Shown here: in pieces, positions 29,855-38,925 of the stretch
Layout of the letters: each line of letters opens with the position of its first letter
Numbering within the stretch: position 1 is the first letter of the stretch
Assembly: GCF_008801575.1 (NCBI RefSeq)
Contig: NZ_VZPL01000015.1
Coordinates: 28,163 to 92,162, forward strand
DNA: 64,000 nt
Direction: 5' to 3'
Source of the DNA: Xanthomonas cissicola
Lineage (GTDB): Bacteria > Pseudomonadota > Gammaproteobacteria > Xanthomonadales > Xanthomonadaceae
Program-made: the position numbers and the translations under genes
The notes under the pieces: model-generated
What the model saw: only the letters and a program-made list of their open reading frames with translations
Told to the model about the DNA's origin: nothing
Database searches by the model: none

Positions 29855-31225
29855 GTGCGCCTTTTGAAACTGTTGATGTTGGCCGTCGCCCTGTGTGCAG
29901 GTGCGACGGGATGCGAACGCTCCGATCCGGGCAAGACCACGGTGCGGTTCTGGGCGATGGGCAAGGAGGCCGAAGTGGTCGCCGAGCTGGTGGCCGATTT
30001 CGAAAAGCAGAACCCCACCATCCATGTGGATGTGCAGAACATCCCAATGACCGCGGCGCACGAAAAACTGCTGACCGCCTTTGCCGCCGACGGCCTGCCG
30101 GACGTGTGTCAGCTCGGAAACACCTGGCTGCCGGAATTTGCGCTGCTGGATACGCTGGAGCCGATGCAGCCGTACGTGGCGCGCTCCAAGATCGTCGACC
30201 CGGCCGATTATTTCCCTGGCGTGTGGGACACCAATCTGGTCGACGGCACGCTGTACGGCGTGCCGTGGTATGTGGACACGCGCCTGCTGTTCTATCGCAA
30301 GGACCTGCTGCGCGAGGCCGGCTACAGCCAGATGCCCAAGACCTGGGCCGAGATGGAACAGGTGATGGCCGCGATCAAGCGCAAGGTCGGCCCCGACCGC
30401 TACGCCATCCTGATGCCGCTCAACGAATTCGAGCAGCAATTGTCGTTCGCGCTGCAGCAGGACGACCGCCTGCTGCGCGACCATGACAACTACGGCAATT
30501 TCCGTGGCGCCGGTTTCCGCAAGGCGCTGGGCTTCTACGACAACCTGTATCAGCAGGGCTGGGCGCCCAAGGTCTCAGAGACCCAGGTCTCCAATGTCTG
30601 GTACGAATTCTTCAACGGCTATTACGCGTTCTATCTGTCCGGCCCGTGGAACGTGCGCGAGTTCAAGCTGCGCCAGCCGCCGGGCATGGAAGGCAACTGG
30701 GGCACGGCGCCATTGCCGGGGCCCAATGGCCTGGGTGCCGGCATTGCCGGCGGTTCCAGCCTGGTGATCTTCAAGTCCTCGCAACACAAGGACGCCAGCT
30801 GGAAGCTGATCGAATATCTGTCGCAGCCGCAGGTGCAGGCGCGTTTCCACGCCATCATCGGCGACCTGCCGCCGCGTCGCAGTACCTGGAAGCTGCCCTC
30901 GCTGGCCAACGACGCACTGGCGCATGCCTTCGGCGACCAGCTGGAGCGTGTCAAGGCCACGCCCAAGGTGCTGGAGTGGGAACGCATCGTGCAGGAAATG
31001 CGTCTGGTGACCGAGCGCGTGGTGCGCGGCGGGCAATCGCACGACGCCGCCGTGCAGGAACTGGATCAACGCGTGGACGAAATTCTGGCCAAGCGCCGCT
31101 GGATCTTCGAGCAGGAGGGCGGGCATGTCGGCCCGGCCGGTGACACGGCCCAGCCGGTAGTGAGGCCAGCTGCTGCAGACACCACCGCGCCAGCCGCCGC
31201 ATCGGACCAGGGAGCCGCACGATGA
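29855..31225 (+). CDS. ABC sugar-binding lipoprotein
   Basis: 456-residue cluster B substrate-binding protein. GTG start three bases after the previous stop; signal sequence ending ATGC (Cys20, probable lipid anchor). Typical motifs are TTVRFWAMGKEAEVVAELV, FAADGLPDVCQLGNTWLPEF and GVPWYVDTRLLFYRKDLL. The last 50 residues are a Pro/Ala-rich tail not usual in the family. With the two permeases next to it, it should carry an oligosaccharide released by the upstream glucanase. Stop overlaps the next start (ATGATG). Confidence 0.9.
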   Translation: MRLLKLLMLAVALCAGATGCERSDPGKTTVRFWAMGKEAEVVAELVADFEKQNPTIHVDVQNIPMTAAHEKLLTAFAADGLPDVCQLGNTWLPEFALLDTLEPMQPYVARSKIVDPADYFPGVWDTNLVDGTLYGVPWYVDTRLLFYRKDLLREAGYSQMPKTWAEMEQVMAAIKRKVGPDRYAILMPLNEFEQQLSFALQQDDRLLRDHDNYGNFRGAGFRKALGFYDNLYQQGWAPKVSETQVSNVWYEFFNGYYAFYLSGPWNVREFKLRQPPGMEGNWGTAPLPGPNGLGAGIAGGSSLVIFKSSQHKDASWKLIEYLSQPQVQARFHAIIGDLPPRRSTWKLPSLANDALAHAFGDQLERVKATPKVLEWERIVQEMRLVTERVVRGGQSHDAAVQELDQRVDEILAKRRWIFEQEGGHVGPAGDTAQPVVRPAAADTTAPAAASDQGAAR

Positions 31226-32106
31226 TGAAGCGTAATTCCGTCGCCGGCTGGGTGTTCGCCGCGCCGTCGATCTTGGTGCTGGGCATGTTCTTTGGCGTGC
31301 CGGTGTTCGCCGCGCTGGTGCTCAGCGTGACCGACTTCGACCTGTATGCATTGGCCGACAGCAGCCATCTGCGCTTTGTCGGCCTGGGCAACTACATCGA
31401 CCTGCTGCAGACGCCGCTGTTCTGGAAGTCGCTGTGGAACACCACATATTTCGTGCTGCTGGGCGTGCCGATGTCGATCGGCGTGTCGCTGGGCGCGGCG
31501 CTGTTGCTCAACGCCAAGGCCTCGCGCTTCAAGGCGCTGTTCCGTACCGCCTTGTTCGCGCCGGTGGTGACCACGTTGGTGGCGGTGGCGGTGATCTGGC
31601 GCTACCTGTTCCATATCAAGTACGGCCTGGTGAACTTCGGCCTGGCCCAGTTGGGGATCGCCCCAATCGACTGGCTGGGCGACCCGCGTTGGGCGATGCC
31701 CACCATCATGCTGTTCGCGGTGTGGAAGAACTTCGGCTACAACATGGTGATCTTCCTGGCCGGGCTGCAGGCGATCCCGCAGGACTTGTACGAAGCTGCG
31801 CGCATCGATGGCGCTTCACGCTGGAAGCAGTTCCTGCACATCACCGTGCCGATGCTCGGCCCGGTGCTGATGGTGGTCGGCGTGATCACCATTTCCGGTT
31901 ACTTCCAGCTGTTCGCCGAACCCTACGTGATGACCCGCGGCGACCCGCTGCAAAGCACCGTCAGCGTGCTGTATTTCATGTTCGAAGAAGGCTTCAAATG
32001 GTGGAACCTCGGCCGCGCCTCGGCGGTGGCGTTCCTGTTGTTCCTCATCATTCTGGCGGTGACCACCGTGATGCTGCGCTTTGGCCGCAAGAAGGACCTG
32101 ATATGA
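31222..32106 (+). CDS. ABC sugar transporter permease (MalF-type)
   Basis: 294 residues with six membrane helices and the EAA loop YEAARIDGASRWKQFLHITVPML that contacts the ATPase. Belongs to the carbohydrate uptake CUT1 class. Overlaps both neighbours by four bases. No ATPase gene is present in the operon, so a shared housekeeping ATPase (UgpC/MsiK type) encoded elsewhere must serve it. Confidence 0.92.
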   Translation: MMKRNSVAGWVFAAPSILVLGMFFGVPVFAALVLSVTDFDLYALADSSHLRFVGLGNYIDLLQTPLFWKSLWNTTYFVLLGVPMSIGVSLGAALLLNAKASRFKALFRTALFAPVVTTLVAVAVIWRYLFHIKYGLVNFGLAQLGIAPIDWLGDPRWAMPTIMLFAVWKNFGYNMVIFLAGLQAIPQDLYEAARIDGASRWKQFLHITVPMLGPVLMVVGVITISGYFQLFAEPYVMTRGDPLQSTVSVLYFMFEEGFKWWNLGRASAVAFLLFLIILAVTTVMLRFGRKKDLI

Positions 32107-32939
32107 GCCGTGAAGTTGGCCAATCGCGCTGGAATGCCGTGCTGATCAACGGCGGCCTGCTGGTGCTGGCGGTGATCAGCCTGGCGCCGCTGCTGTGGAT
32201 GCTGTCGGTGTCGTTCATGCCCACTGGCGAGGCCAGCCGGTTTCCGCCGCCGATGCTGCCCTCGGCGTTCACCACGGCCAACTATCACGAGCTGTTCGCG
32301 CGCACCGGCATGGCGCGCAACTTCGCCAACAGCCTGTTGGTGTCCGGGCTGATCACGCTCGGGTCGTTGCTGGTCAACACCATGGCCGGTTATGCGTTCG
32401 CCAAGCTGCAGTTCGTCGGCCGCGAGCGCATCTTCAAGATCCTGATGGCGGCGTTGGTGATCCCGGCGCAGGTGGCGATGCTGCCGCTGTTCCTGCTGAT
32501 GAAGCAGCTGCATCTGGTCAACAACATCGGCGGGGTGGTGGTGCCGGCGTTGGCCACGGTCTTCGGCATCTTCCTGGTGCGTCAGTACGCGCGCAGCATT
32601 CCGGACGAATTGATCGAGGCTGCGCGCATCGACGGCGCCAGCGAGATGCGCATCTTCTTCCAGATCGTGTTGCCGATGCTCAAGCCGGTGCTGGTCACCT
32701 TGACCATCTTCACTTTCATGGGCTCGTGGAACGATTTCATGTGGCCGCTGATCGTGCTGACCGACCAGGAGCAATACACCTTGCCGGTGGCGCTGGCTGC
32801 GCTGTCGCGCGAGCACATCATGGACGTGGAATTGATGATGGCCGGTGCAGTGGTGACGGTGATTCCGGTGCTGCTATTGTTCCTGGCGCTGCAGCGTTAC
32901 TACATCCAAGGTCTTCTGCTGGGGAGTGTGAAGGGGTGA
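32103..32939 (+). CDS. ABC sugar transporter permease (MalG-type)
   Basis: 278 residues, six helices, EAA loop IEAARIDGASEMRIFFQIVL. Pairs with the preceding permease. The ATG at 32103 overlaps the previous stop; the frame is open further upstream only as a shadow of that gene. The stop overlaps the GTG of the next gene (GTGA). Confidence 0.92.
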   Translation: MSREVGQSRWNAVLINGGLLVLAVISLAPLLWMLSVSFMPTGEASRFPPPMLPSAFTTANYHELFARTGMARNFANSLLVSGLITLGSLLVNTMAGYAFAKLQFVGRERIFKILMAALVIPAQVAMLPLFLLMKQLHLVNNIGGVVVPALATVFGIFLVRQYARSIPDELIEAARIDGASEMRIFFQIVLPMLKPVLVTLTIFTFMGSWNDFMWPLIVLTDQEQYTLPVALAALSREHIMDVELMMAGAVVTVIPVLLLFLALQRYYIQGLLLGSVKG

Positions 32940-35900
32940 AACCAGTGTTCCTGCGACTGTGTGCCATGGCCGCTTTCGTTACGTCTGCGGGCGCGGCGCA
33001 GGCGCAGGAGCGCGTGCTCGACGGCTTCAACGACATCGGTGCCTGGCGCCTGGTGGTGTCCAACCAGGTCAGCGGCTCGCTGCGGCCGGTAGCCACCACC
33101 TCCGGTGGGCATGCCTTGTGTCTGGATTACAACTTCAACGGCGTCGCCGGCTATGTCGGCATTCGCCGCAATCTGCCCATCGAGTACCCGGACAATTACC
33201 GGCTCGGGTTTGCGTTGCGCGGCGAATCGCCGTCCAACGATCTGCAGCTCAAGCTGATCGATGCCAGCGGCGACAACGTGTGGTGGGTCAACCGCCCCGG
33301 CTTTGCTTTCCCCAAGAACTGGACCACGGTCAGCTACCGTAAGCGCAATATCGAAAAAGCCTGGGGCCCAGGTCAGGACAAGCAGCTGCGCAGCAGCGCC
33401 GATGTGGAGTTCACCATCTACAACAAGGTCGGCGGCAAGGGCACGGTGTGCTTGGACCGGCTCACGCTCACGCCGCTGCCACCTGAAGACACCTCGCCGC
33501 TCCAGGCCAAGGCCATCACCGACACCGCGCCTGCGCTGGAACAGCGCCTGGCCGATGGCAAGCCGGACACGTTCTGGCTCAGCGGCGCGGTCAAGCAACA
33601 GACGGTCACGCTGGATCTGGGCAAGGTGCGCGAGTTCGGCGGTGCGGTGGTGCAGTGGGTTCCGGGACTGCAGGCCTCGCAATATGTGGTGCGTTCGTCC
33701 AGCGACGGACGGAGCTGGCGCGACCTGCGTACCGTCACTGCCGGCGCGGGCGGCACCGATTGGCTGGCGCTTCCCGATACTGAGGCACGCTACCTGCGTT
33801 TCGATCTCAAGGACGGCCCCAACTGGCGCTATGGCATCAAGGAAGTGCAGTTGCAGCCGCTGGCATTCGCCGCAACGCCCAACGACTTCATCAAGTCGCT
33901 GGCCGCGCAGCTACCGCGCGGGAGTTATCCGCGCGGCTTCTCCGGCGAGCAGCCGTACTGGACCATACTGGGCCTGGATGGCGGCACCGAGCAGGGCCTC
34001 ATTGGCGAAGACGGTGCGGTGGAAGTCGGCAAGGGCGGTTTCAGCATCGAGCCGTTCGTAGTGACCGGCGGCAAGGTGTTGCACTGGTCCGATGTCAGCA
34101 GCGAGCAAAGCCTGCAGGACGATTACCTGCCGATTCCCAGCGTCGATTGGCACCACGACCTGATGAATCTGCGTGTCACTGCCTTCGTGCAGGGCACCCC
34201 CGATCAGGCGCAACTGGTCGCGCGTTACCAACTGCACAACACCGGCAAGGACGCGCGCGAGTTCACCTTGGCGTTGGCCGTGCGTCCGTTTCAGGTCAAC
34301 CCGCCGGCACAGTTTCTCAACACCCTGGGTGGCATCAGCCGCATCGAGCAACTCGCAGTGGATGGTGGCCAGGTCAGCGTCAACGGCAAGCCGCGGGTGT
34401 TCGCTGCACAGCGGCCGGATGCCGGCTTTGCGAGCGCCTTCGACAGCGGCATGGACGTCAGCCATCTCACTGCGGCCACGCCGCCGACAGTCACCCAGGT
34501 GAAGGACGAAACCGGGCTGGCGTCGGGCGTGCTGTTGTATCGCTGGAAGTTGGAGCCTGGCCAACGCCGTGAAGTGGCCTTGGTCATTCCGCAAACCGGC
34601 GCCGCGCAGCTGCCGGCGGGCTTCGATGCCGACACCGCGCAGCAGCGGGTGGCGCAGCAGTGGCGCAGCAAGCTCGATCGCGTGCGCATCAGTGTGCCGG
34701 CCGAAGGCAAGCCGGTGGTCGATACCTTGCGCACCGCGCTGGCGCACATGCTGATCTCGCGCATCGGCCCGCGCCTGCAGCCGGGCACGCGCTCGTATTC
34801 GCGTAGCTGGATCCGCGACGGCGCGATGATTTCCGAAGGGCTGTTGCGGCTGGGTCGCGAAGACGTGGTGCGCGACTATGTGGACTGGTTTGCGCCGTAT
34901 CAGTTCGCCGACGGCATGGTGCCGTGCTGCGTGGACGACCGCGGCAGCGACCCGGTGCCGGAGAACGACAGCCACGGTGAGCTGATCTACAACATCGCCG
35001 AGTACTACCGCTATACCGGCGACAAGGCCTTCCTGGAAAAGATGTGGCCGCATGTCACAGGTACCTACGACTACATGGAAACGCTGCGCGCCAGCGAGCG
35101 CACCGAAGAAAACTTCATGCGTAACCCGGCCTTCTACGGGATGATGCCGGTGTCGATCAGTCACGAAGGCTATTCGGCCAAGCCGGTGCATTCGTATTGG
35201 GACAACTTCTGGGCACTGCGCGGCTACAAGGACGCGGCGATGCTGGCCGGTGCGCTGGACAAGCCAGAGGAGGTGGCCCGCTTCAGCACCGCACGCGATG
35301 AATTCAGCGGCGATCTGATCGCATCGTTGGGTTCGGCGGTGCGTCAGCACAACCTCGACTTCGTGCCGGGTTCGGCGGAACTGGGCGACTTCGATGCGAC
35401 CTCGACCACCATTGCGTTGACGCCAGGCGGCGAGCAGCAACGCCTGCCGCAGGATCTGCTGACCAAGACCTTCGAGCGTTACTGGAAGGAATTCTCCGAC
35501 CGCCGCGACGGCAAGCGCGAATGGAAGGACTACACGCCCTACGAGTGGCGCAACGTGGCCGCATTCGTGCGCCTGGGCTGGCGCGACCGCGCCTGGGACG
35601 CGACCGCGTTCTTCTTCAAGGACCGCGCGCCACAACCCTGGAACCAATGGGCCGAAGTGGTCTCGCGCACGCCGCGCACACCGTTCTTCGTCGGCGATCT
35701 GCCGCATGCCTGGGTCGCCTCGGACTTCGTACGCTCGGTGCTGGACATGTTCGCCTACGGCCGCGAATCCGATGCCAGCCTGGTCATCGCTGCCGGCACG
35801 CCGACGCGCTGGTTCGAAGGCAAGGGGATTGGCATCGCCGAACTGCGCACGCCGTACGGGCGGCTCAGTTACACCTTGCAACGCACCGACAAGCAGTTGG

Positions 35901-36103
35901 TGCTGCAGTTGCAGCCCGGTCTGATCCTGCCGCCGGGCGGTGTGGTGCTGCCGTGGCCGTATCAGGGCACCCCGGGCAAGGCCACGATCAACGGCGAACC
36001 GGCTGAGTGGCAGAACGGCGAATTACGCATCCAGCAGATGCCGGCGAACGTGCAAATCGATGTGCCCAGCGCGGTGCGGCGGGCCGAGCGCACCACGCAA
36101 TGA
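32936..36103 (+). CDS. Large secreted glycosidase, CBM11-like and F5/8C modules, unassigned family
   Basis: 1055 residues from a GTG that overlaps the permease stop. After a signal peptide (cut after GAAQA) come a CBM11-like beta-sandwich (about 22-190), a discoidin/F5-F8C-like module (about 200-305; DTFWLSGAVKQQTVTLDLG), a beta-sandwich linker domain, and an (alpha/alpha)6 catalytic domain from about 590 (SRSWIRDGAM near 624, ENDSHGELIYNIAEYY near 678, GDFDATSTTI near 810). The RxWIRDGA motif resembles GH15/GH63/GH65-type exo-acting inverting enzymes, but I cannot place it in a family. In this operon it likely trims the imported or periplasmic glucan oligosaccharide, perhaps an end or linkage the GH144-like enzyme cannot cut. 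Confidence 0.75.
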   Translation: MKPVFLRLCAMAAFVTSAGAAQAQERVLDGFNDIGAWRLVVSNQVSGSLRPVATTSGGHALCLDYNFNGVAGYVGIRRNLPIEYPDNYRLGFALRGESPSNDLQLKLIDASGDNVWWVNRPGFAFPKNWTTVSYRKRNIEKAWGPGQDKQLRSSADVEFTIYNKVGGKGTVCLDRLTLTPLPPEDTSPLQAKAITDTAPALEQRLADGKPDTFWLSGAVKQQTVTLDLGKVREFGGAVVQWVPGLQASQYVVRSSSDGRSWRDLRTVTAGAGGTDWLALPDTEARYLRFDLKDGPNWRYGIKEVQLQPLAFAATPNDFIKSLAAQLPRGSYPRGFSGEQPYWTILGLDGGTEQGLIGEDGAVEVGKGGFSIEPFVVTGGKVLHWSDVSSEQSLQDDYLPIPSVDWHHDLMNLRVTAFVQGTPDQAQLVARYQLHNTGKDAREFTLALAVRPFQVNPPAQFLNTLGGISRIEQLAVDGGQVSVNGKPRVFAAQRPDAGFASAFDSGMDVSHLTAATPPTVTQVKDETGLASGVLLYRWKLEPGQRREVALVIPQTGAAQLPAGFDADTAQQRVAQQWRSKLDRVRISVPAEGKPVVDTLRTALAHMLISRIGPRLQPGTRSYSRSWIRDGAMISEGLLRLGREDVVRDYVDWFAPYQFADGMVPCCVDDRGSDPVPENDSHGELIYNIAEYYRYTGDKAFLEKMWPHVTGTYDYMETLRASERTEENFMRNPAFYGMMPVSISHEGYSAKPVHSYWDNFWALRGYKDAAMLAGALDKPEEVARFSTARDEFSGDLIASLGSAVRQHNLDFVPGSAELGDFDATSTTIALTPGGEQQRLPQDLLTKTFERYWKEFSDRRDGKREWKDYTPYEWRNVAAFVRLGWRDRAWDATAFFFKDRAPQPWNQWAEVVSRTPRTPFFVGDLPHAWVASDFVRSVLDMFAYGRESDASLVIAAGTPTRWFEGKGIGIAELRTPYGRLSYTLQRTDKQLVLQLQPGLILPPGGVVLPWPYQGTPGKATINGEPAEWQNGELRIQQMPANVQIDVPSAVRRAERTTQ

Positions 36104-37068
36104 GGCAGGCGTGGCGGCTGTCCCGGGCAGCGCCAGCATGGCGAAGTTCCGAACGGCCGCTCATGTTGGTCGCCCTCCTGCTGTTGTCCACCGGCGTGCA
36201 GGCTGGGCAAGCCGGGCAGGGCGTTTCCTCAGTGCAGCGCGGCAATCGTGATCAGTCAGCGAACGTCGCGCAGTCACCCGCCGCAGCGTCGCGTGAAATG
36301 ACCCTGGTCACGCTCAACCTGCATCACGATCGCGAAGACTGGCCGGCGCGACGCGCGCATATCGCCAAGGAACTCAAGCGACTGGCGCCGGATGTGATTG
36401 CGTTGCAGGAAGTGATCGAGCGCCGCGGCAGCGTGGAAAATCAGGCCGCCTGGCTCGCGCGCAAGCTCGGCTATGACTACATCTTCGCCTCGGTCGATCC
36501 GGTCGGCGCCCCCAAACGCTACGGCAACGCCTTGTTGAGCCGCCGCAGGGTGCTCGCCACGCACCAGCGCCTGCTGCAGCCCCTGGACGATTACCGTGTC
36601 GCCGCGCATCTGCAGGTGGATGTCGACGGCCAACCGGTCAACGTCTACGTCACCCATCTCAACGAACGCGCCGACGCACGCGGTACCGGCATACGCACGC
36701 GCCAGGTGGCCGATCTGCTGGACTTCATCGCCTCCAACAGCGCACAGGCGCCGGTGGTGATCGCCGGCGATTTCAACACCGCCGCCGACACGCTCGATCT
36801 GCAAGCGCTACGCAAGGGCTACGGCGACAGCTACGGCAGCGTGCATCGCAATAGCGACGCCACGGTCAGCACCTTGAACATGCACGTCTTCGACAGGCCT
36901 GCGCGCATCGATCATGTGTTTTTCCAGCAGAACCGCCTGCTGGCCCGCGAAGCCCGCATCCTGTTCGACACGCCTTATGCCGAAGGCCGCTGGGCATCGG
37001 ATCACTATGGGGTGTGGGTACGCCTGCAGCTCGCGCCGGAGCATCCAGCAATCAACCGGACGCCGTAG
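36100..37068 (+). CDS. Secreted endonuclease/exonuclease/phosphatase-fold protein
   Basis: 322 residues. Signal region (ERPLMLVALLLLSTGVQAGQ), then an EEP domain: LVTLNLHHD, IALQEVIE, NALLSRR, THLNERAD, VIAGDFNTA and the C-terminal ASDHYGVW with the catalytic Asp-His. The conserved metal and catalytic residues are present. EEP enzymes act on DNA, phospholipids or phosphorylated sugars. As the last gene of a glycan operon it could remove phospho-substituents (for example phosphoglycerol) from the glucan; that is inference. Start overlaps the glycosidase stop (ATGA). Its TAG stop lies inside a repeat. Confidence 0.82.
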   Translation: MRQAWRLSRAAPAWRSSERPLMLVALLLLSTGVQAGQAGQGVSSVQRGNRDQSANVAQSPAAASREMTLVTLNLHHDREDWPARRAHIAKELKRLAPDVIALQEVIERRGSVENQAAWLARKLGYDYIFASVDPVGAPKRYGNALLSRRRVLATHQRLLQPLDDYRVAAHLQVDVDGQPVNVYVTHLNERADARGTGIRTRQVADLLDFIASNSAQAPVVIAGDFNTAADTLDLQALRKGYGDSYGSVHRNSDATVSTLNMHVFDRPARIDHVFFQQNRLLAREARILFDTPYAEGRWASDHYGVWVRLQLAPEHPAINRTP

Positions 37069-37132
37069 GAGCGCACCTGGGCGCGACAGGGATTTACCGG
37101 TAAAGCCTCATCGCGCCCGGGTGCGCTCCTAC
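37065..37132. repeat. REP-like inverted repeat at the operon end
   Basis: 22-bp arms (GTAGGAGCGCACCTGGGCGC... at 37065 and the complement ending GTGCGCTCCTAC at 37132) with one mismatch and a 24-base spacer. The stop codon of the preceding gene lies within the first bases. GTAGGAGCG-type repeats are common REP elements in Xanthomonas and relatives and can protect mRNA ends or terminate transcription. Confidence 0.8.
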
Positions 37133-37169
37133 GAACGGTCTGGATCTGGCGGATTCAGCGCCGCCACGC

Positions 37170-38390
37170 TCACCCATGCAGACGGTTAAAGATCTGCACC
37201 CCGGCCAGCCACACACCGGCCATGCTGCCGAAATTGGTCAGCAGGAATGTCAGCACCACGCGCGAGACGCGGTTGCGGTACCAGCCGCGCAGCGTCTGCG
37301 CATCGTCGCGCAGCGATAGAAAATCGCCGTAGGCCGGCTTGCGCATATGCACTTCGACCAGCGCGGCGAATGCACCGGTCGGCACGCTCAGGCGGAATGG
37401 TTTGAACGGCGCAACGACCGCGGCGGTGAGAATGCTCAACGGGTGGCTACCCGCCAGCAAGCAGCCGAGCGCGGCCATGCCGCCAGTGTACATGGCCCAC
37501 TGCAACAACAGGTCCGCGCCCATGCTCAGGCCACCACGCCAGAACCCGATACCGATGCCAGTGATGATCACCGCCAGGATGCCCAGCGTGATCCACGGGA
37601 TACGCTTGCGCTGCTGCACGTATTCCAGCGATTCGCGCAGCGGGCCGGGGGCAGCGGTGCCCTGTTCCAGATGGCGCGCGAGCCCGGCCAGATGCCCGGC
37701 GCCGACTACCGCCAAGATCTCGCGCTGGTCTGCGCCGACTTCTTCACGCAAACGTGTGGCCATGTATTGATCGCGCTCGGCGATCACCGTTTCGTACAAC
37801 TCCGGGCTTTCGCTGGCGAAATCGCCGAAGCTTGCCTCCAGCATGTCGCCTTGCTTGAGCTTTTCGATTTCCTCTTCGCCCACCTCGTCGGCAGCGAACA
37901 GGCCGCCGAGCAACCCGCCGGCCAGTTTCATCTTGCCGAAAAATCCCAGGCGCCCGGATGCGCGTTTGAAGGTCAGGCCGACCTCGCGATCGATCAGATG
38001 CACCGGCAAGCCTTGCGCGCGCGCCAGGTTCACCGCCTCCTTCAATTCCGCGCCCGGTTCGATGCCCAGTTGCTTGGCCAGGCGACGCTGATACGCCGCC
38101 AGGGCCAGATTCGCCGCGAACAAGGCCACGCGCCCCTTGCGGATCACCTGTACCAGATCCAGGCGGGCGAGGGCATCGGGATCGCTGAGCGCCTGCAAGC
38201 GCTGCGCATCCAGTTCCACCGCCACTGCGTCGTAACGCCCGCTGCCGATCGCCCGTTGCACGGCGGCGACGCTGGCCAGCGACACGTGCGCGGTGCCGAG
38301 CAAGGTATAGCGCACGCCGTCGCGTTCGACGATGCGATGCGGCTGGCCGGACAGCGCATCGTCCAGAACGTGGGGGGGCTGCTCAGTCAT
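37170..38390 (-). CDS. TraB/PrgY-type membrane protein
   Basis: 406 residues. Residues 15-270 are a TraB-type domain (LLGTAHVSLASVAAVQRAI, VAVELDAQRL, ILAVVGAGHLAGLARHL); the C-terminal part has about four membrane helices (IPWITLGILAVIITGIGIGF and following). Related proteins inhibit pheromone activity in enterococci, but the bacterial chromosomal versions have unknown function, possibly proteolysis at the membrane. The ATG at 38390 is preferred; one at 38402 would overlap the acetyltransferase gene more. Confidence 0.82.
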   Translation of the reverse strand: MTEQPPHVLDDALSGQPHRIVERDGVRYTLLGTAHVSLASVAAVQRAIGSGRYDAVAVELDAQRLQALSDPDALARLDLVQVIRKGRVALFAANLALAAYQRRLAKQLGIEPGAELKEAVNLARAQGLPVHLIDREVGLTFKRASGRLGFFGKMKLAGGLLGGLFAADEVGEEEIEKLKQGDMLEASFGDFASESPELYETVIAERDQYMATRLREEVGADQREILAVVGAGHLAGLARHLEQGTAAPGPLRESLEYVQQRKRIPWITLGILAVIITGIGIGFWRGGLSMGADLLLQWAMYTGGMAALGCLLAGSHPLSILTAAVVAPFKPFRLSVPTGAFAALVEVHMRKPAYGDFLSLRDDAQTLRGWYRNRVSRVVLTFLLTNFGSMAGVWLAGVQIFNRLHG

Positions 38391-38922
38391 GGGTCTTTTC
38401 ATCAGAAGGAGGGGCGGTGTCGCCGGAGCCGAGCGCGCGTTGCATCTGCACGCCGTCCAGCCAGCGGCCGTGTTTGCGGCCGATTCCGTTGAAGACTCCG
38501 ACCGTGCGAAATCCAAAACGTTCATGCAAGTGTCGCGATGCCAGATTGCCGGCATCCCCAATCACCGCAATCATCTGCCGGAAGCCGCGCTGCTCGCACA
38601 CCGCGATCAGCTCGCCCAGCAGCGCTTTGCCGATGCCGCGGCCCTGCATCGCTGCGGACAGGTAGATCGAGTTCTCCACCGTCCAGCGATATCCGGCGCG
38701 CGCGCGAAATGCGCTTGCATAGGCGTAGCCCGCGACCACGCCATCGAGCTCGGCGACCAGATAGGGGTAGCCTACATCCACGATCGCGCTGACCCGCGCG
38801 CGCATCTCATCGAGCGATGGCGCCTTGTATTCGTAGGTATTGACCCCGGCGATCTGCTCCGCATAGATCGCAGTGATCGCCGGAATGTCCGCATTGCGGA
38901 CCGCACGCAACTCGAGTGGCAT
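38383..38922 (-). CDS. GNAT acetyltransferase, Pat/phosphinothricin-like
   Basis: 179 residues with the GNAT acetyl-CoA loop QGRGIGKALLGELI and the Pat-subfamily signatures NTYEYKAPSLDEM and HERFGFRTVGVF. Members acetylate phosphinothricin, methionine sulfoximine or similar amines; the natural substrate is uncertain. It sits three bases after aguB and overlaps the TraB-like gene, so the four leftward genes are probably one unit. Confidence 0.87.
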   Translation of the reverse strand: MPLELRAVRNADIPAITAIYAEQIAGVNTYEYKAPSLDEMRARVSAIVDVGYPYLVAELDGVVAGYAYASAFRARAGYRWTVENSIYLSAAMQGRGIGKALLGELIAVCEQRGFRQMIAVIGDAGNLASRHLHERFGFRTVGVFNGIGRKHGRWLDGVQMQRALGSGDTAPPSDEKTHD

Positions 38923-38925
38923 GCG

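Noticed and set aside
28199..30484. Open frame of 761 codons on the minus strand
   Set aside because: Antisense shadow of the GH144-like gene and the binding-protein gene.
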